Shown here: piece by piece, positions 6,218-7,975 of the stretch
Layout: each line of letters begins with the position of its first letter
Numbering within the stretch: position 1 is the stretch's first letter
NCBI GenBank assembly: GCA_007120095.1
Contig: SKOM01000259.1
Coordinates: 1 to 7,975 of the forward strand
DNA length: 7,975 nucleotides
Reading direction: 5' to 3'
Source of the DNA: Candidatus Competibacteraceae bacterium
Lineage (GTDB): Bacteria > Pseudomonadota > Gammaproteobacteria > Competibacterales > Competibacteraceae
Translations under genes and position numbers: made by a program
The notes under the pieces: generated by a model
Seen by the model: only the letters and a program-made list of their open reading frames with translations
What the model was told of the DNA's origin: nothing
Databases searched by the model: none

Positions 6218-7518
6218 GCGCCTTGTCGGCACCGATCCCTGGCATTGCCGGGCCGCCAACGGCTCGTTATAACACCCTTGCGGAGTGGTTGGCTTGGCAG
6301 CAGCGACTCCATCCCCATGCGGTGGAACTGGGTTTGGAACGGGTCGCGGTCATGGTGCAGCGTTTAAGATTACAGCGCCCGGCGGATACGGTCATCACGG
6401 TTGGCGGCACCAATGGCAAAGGCTCTACGGTAATGTTTCTGGAGTCTATATTACGGGCAGCAGGCCATCGGGTGGGCAGCTATTTATCGCCCCATCTCTT
6501 GCGTTACAATGAGCGCCTGCGCATTGCGGGTCAAGAACTCAGCGATGCCGAGTGGTGCCGTGCTTTTGCTGAGGTTGATGCCGCTCGGGCGGATCTGTCA
6601 TTGACTTACTTTGAGTTTGGTACCCTGGCGGCACTATGGTTGATGCAGCGTCACCGCATTGAGGTGGCACTGCTGGAAGTAGGATTGGGCGGGCGCTTAG
6701 ATGCCACTAACGCCATCGACAGCGATTGTGCGGTGGTGACCACGATTGCTTTGGATCACTGCGCTTGGCTCGGATTTGATCGCGACAGTATTGGCTATGA
6801 AAAAGCCGGTATTTTCCGCTCGGAGCGTCCGGCGATCTGTGCTGATCCGGATCCGCCCGCCCGGCTGTTGCAGCATGCCGCTGAGCGGGGTACGCGGCTG
6901 TATTGCTACGGTCAGGATTACCACTATGTCTGCCAAGGCAAAGACTGGAATTGGCAGGGTGTGCGGCGTAGCTATAACCGCTTGCCGCTGCCGAGTTTGG
7001 CGGGGGCGCACCAATTAGCCAATGCCGCCGCCGCGCTGATGGCGTTGGAAACTTTGCCGCTATCGGTGTCGCAAACCGCTATTCGCCAGGGGCTGACTCA
7101 GGCGGTTTTGCCAGGACGTTTGCAGCGGCGTTATGCGGGGTCGGTGGAGTGGATTTATGATGTCGCCCATAATCCCCAGGCAGCCGGTGCGCTAGCCGCC
7201 GCACTGGGCTCATCGGCGGGGCAGACTCATCTGGTATTGGCGTTGCTGGCGGACAAAGACAGCGCAGCGGTCGTACAGGCTTTGGCCGTGTTACAACCGA
7301 TCTGGTATTTGGCGGGAATACGCGGAGAACGGGGGCAATCTGGCGAACAGCTTGCTCAGCAAGGGGTCAAAGCAGGCATAACGGCGGTGACCCGGTCGTT
7401 TTCTGATGTGGTCGCAGCGTGTTCTGCCGCTGCTCAGGCCGCGTGTCCAGGGGATCGTGTCGTCGTTTGTGGGTCGTTTCATACTGTGGCCAGTGTCTGG
7501 CACAATGGTTCTGTATAA
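6196..7518 (+). CDS. folC: Bifunctional folylpolyglutamate synthase / dihydrofolate synthase
   Basis: FolC uses ATP to add glutamate to dihydropteroate and then to reduced folates. Mur-ligase-type motifs are present: the P-loop VGGTNGKGST at about 69-78, SPHLLRYNERLRI at about 98-110, EVGLGGRLDATNA at about 161-173, TTIALDHCAWLG at about 182-193, YEKAGIFR with Lys203 (the likely carbamylated Lys), and the C-terminal domain YDVAHNPQAA with Asp322 and His325. The length of 440 compares with 422 in E. coli. I used the GTG at 6196, inside accD; a TTG at 6223 is the next in-frame option. Neither has a good Shine-Dalgarno, and no start codon lies closer to the conserved LAEWL region, so the first 15-25 residues (Ala/Pro-rich) are uncertain. 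Translation may depend on coupling to accD. Confidence 0.95.
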   Translation: MSAAIALSALSAPIPGIAGPPTARYNTLAEWLAWQQRLHPHAVELGLERVAVMVQRLRLQRPADTVITVGGTNGKGSTVMFLESILRAAGHRVGSYLSPHLLRYNERLRIAGQELSDAEWCRAFAEVDAARADLSLTYFEFGTLAALWLMQRHRIEVALLEVGLGGRLDATNAIDSDCAVVTTIALDHCAWLGFDRDSIGYEKAGIFRSERPAICADPDPPARLLQHAAERGTRLYCYGQDYHYVCQGKDWNWQGVRRSYNRLPLPSLAGAHQLANAAAALMALETLPLSVSQTAIRQGLTQAVLPGRLQRRYAGSVEWIYDVAHNPQAAGALAAALGSSAGQTHLVLALLADKDSAAVVQALAVLQPIWYLAGIRGERGQSGEQLAQQGVKAGITAVTRSFSDVVAACSAAAQAACPGDRVVVCGSFHTVASVWHNGSV

Positions 7519-7524
7519 AGGGGG
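7517..7524 (+). promoter_or_regulatory. Ribosome binding site that decides the dedD start
   Basis: AAAGGGGG, overlapping the folC stop, ends 5 bases before the GTG at 7530-7532. Another GTG at 7528 runs into a stop after ten codons, so the overlapping GTG at 7530 is the true start. Confidence 0.65.
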
Positions 7525-7529
7525 ATCGT

Positions 7530-7975
7530 GTGGACAAACAGTTGCAGCAGCGATTACTAGGCGCCGCCGTTATTGTTGCCGTGGTCGTGATTTTCGTTCC
7601 GGAGCTGGTGAAAACACCCCAAGATCGGCTGCCTGAGCCGATCACTCCGGAAGGTATTAGCCCTCGTGCCGAGCCCATAATTCAGCGCCAGGGAGATGAG
7701 CTGATTATTGGTATGCCTCGCCCCTTGGAGGAGGTTATTCCCACAGTGCCGGATGCCATAGAAGACGATGAGTCCGTGGTGTTTATCGAAGAGCCGCCGA
7801 TGCCACTTATTGAAGTGCCTGCTGAAACGACATCGTCAGCACCTGAGTCTGTGGTTGGGTCAGCACCGGCAGTCCCTGCTGATCCTACCCCGTCGCTGGT
7901 CGAAGTTCCGCCGCCTGCGGAGCTACCGCCTCCGGTGCCTCCCGAACCACCAGCGCCGCCAGTACGGCGGGAACC
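7530..7975 (+). CDS. dedD: DedD-like SPOR-domain protein, N-terminal part (cut by the right edge)
   Basis: The protein starts from GTG as (M)DKQLQQRLLGAAVIVAVVVI, a short basic/polar cytoplasmic tail followed by one membrane helix at about residues 8-27. This matches the DedD family, which places a C-terminal SPOR domain in the periplasm, where it binds denuded septal peptidoglycan and helps cell constriction. After the helix comes an acidic stretch (EDDESVVFIEE at about 84-94). It leads into a Pro/Glu/Val-rich linker that becomes proline-dense near the window edge (PPPAELPPPVPPEPPAPP). The SPOR domain is not yet reached, so the name rests on the N terminus and on position right after folC, where dedD sits in many gammaproteobacteria. 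It lies 11 bases after folC. 148 complete codons are visible. Confidence 0.85.
   Translation, partial: MDKQLQQRLLGAAVIVAVVVIFVPELVKTPQDRLPEPITPEGISPRAEPIIQRQGDELIIGMPRPLEEVIPTVPDAIEDDESVVFIEEPPMPLIEVPAETTSSAPESVVGSAPAVPADPTPSLVEVPPPAELPPPVPPEPPAPPVRRE

Overview
The window looks like a chromosomal segment of a gammaproteobacterium with moderate-to-high GC. The main evidence is the plus-strand order trpF-trpB-trpA-accD-folC-dedD, a housekeeping arrangement I associate with Chromatiales, Thiotrichales and Xanthomonadales-type genomes. The protein motifs agree, for example a 728-residue type-G malate synthase and a DedD-like SPOR protein start. I cannot name a genus. No transposase, integrase, tRNA, rRNA, CRISPR array or phage gene is visible.

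Layout. Positions 1-250 (minus strand) hold the start of a coiled-coil protein built on a 63-bp (21-residue) tandem repeat; its rest lies outside the window. A perfect 11-bp hairpin follows at 276-301. Malate synthase G (glcB) is at 314-2500 on the minus strand. A divergent intergenic region at 2501-2667 separates glcB from a tight plus-strand cluster: trpF (2668), trpB (3290), trpA (4528), accD (5357), folC (6196) and dedD (7530, cut by the window end). Neighbouring genes in the cluster overlap or are at most 11 bp apart, so it reads as one operon.

How the genes work together. TrpF and the TrpB/TrpA synthase carry out the last steps of tryptophan synthesis. AccD is the beta carboxyltransferase subunit of acetyl-CoA carboxylase, the first step of fatty acid synthesis. 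FolC adds glutamate to folates. DedD is a membrane-anchored, septum-associated protein. GlcB, transcribed away from the cluster, condenses glyoxylate with acetyl-CoA.

Most of the window is ordinary core metabolism, and I see no clear undescribed system. Two points deserve a look. One is an unannotated 29-codon ORF (2582-2671) with its own ribosome binding site whose stop overlaps the trpF start as ATGA; trpF itself has no visible ribosome binding site. The other is the repeat-built coiled-coil gene at the left edge.
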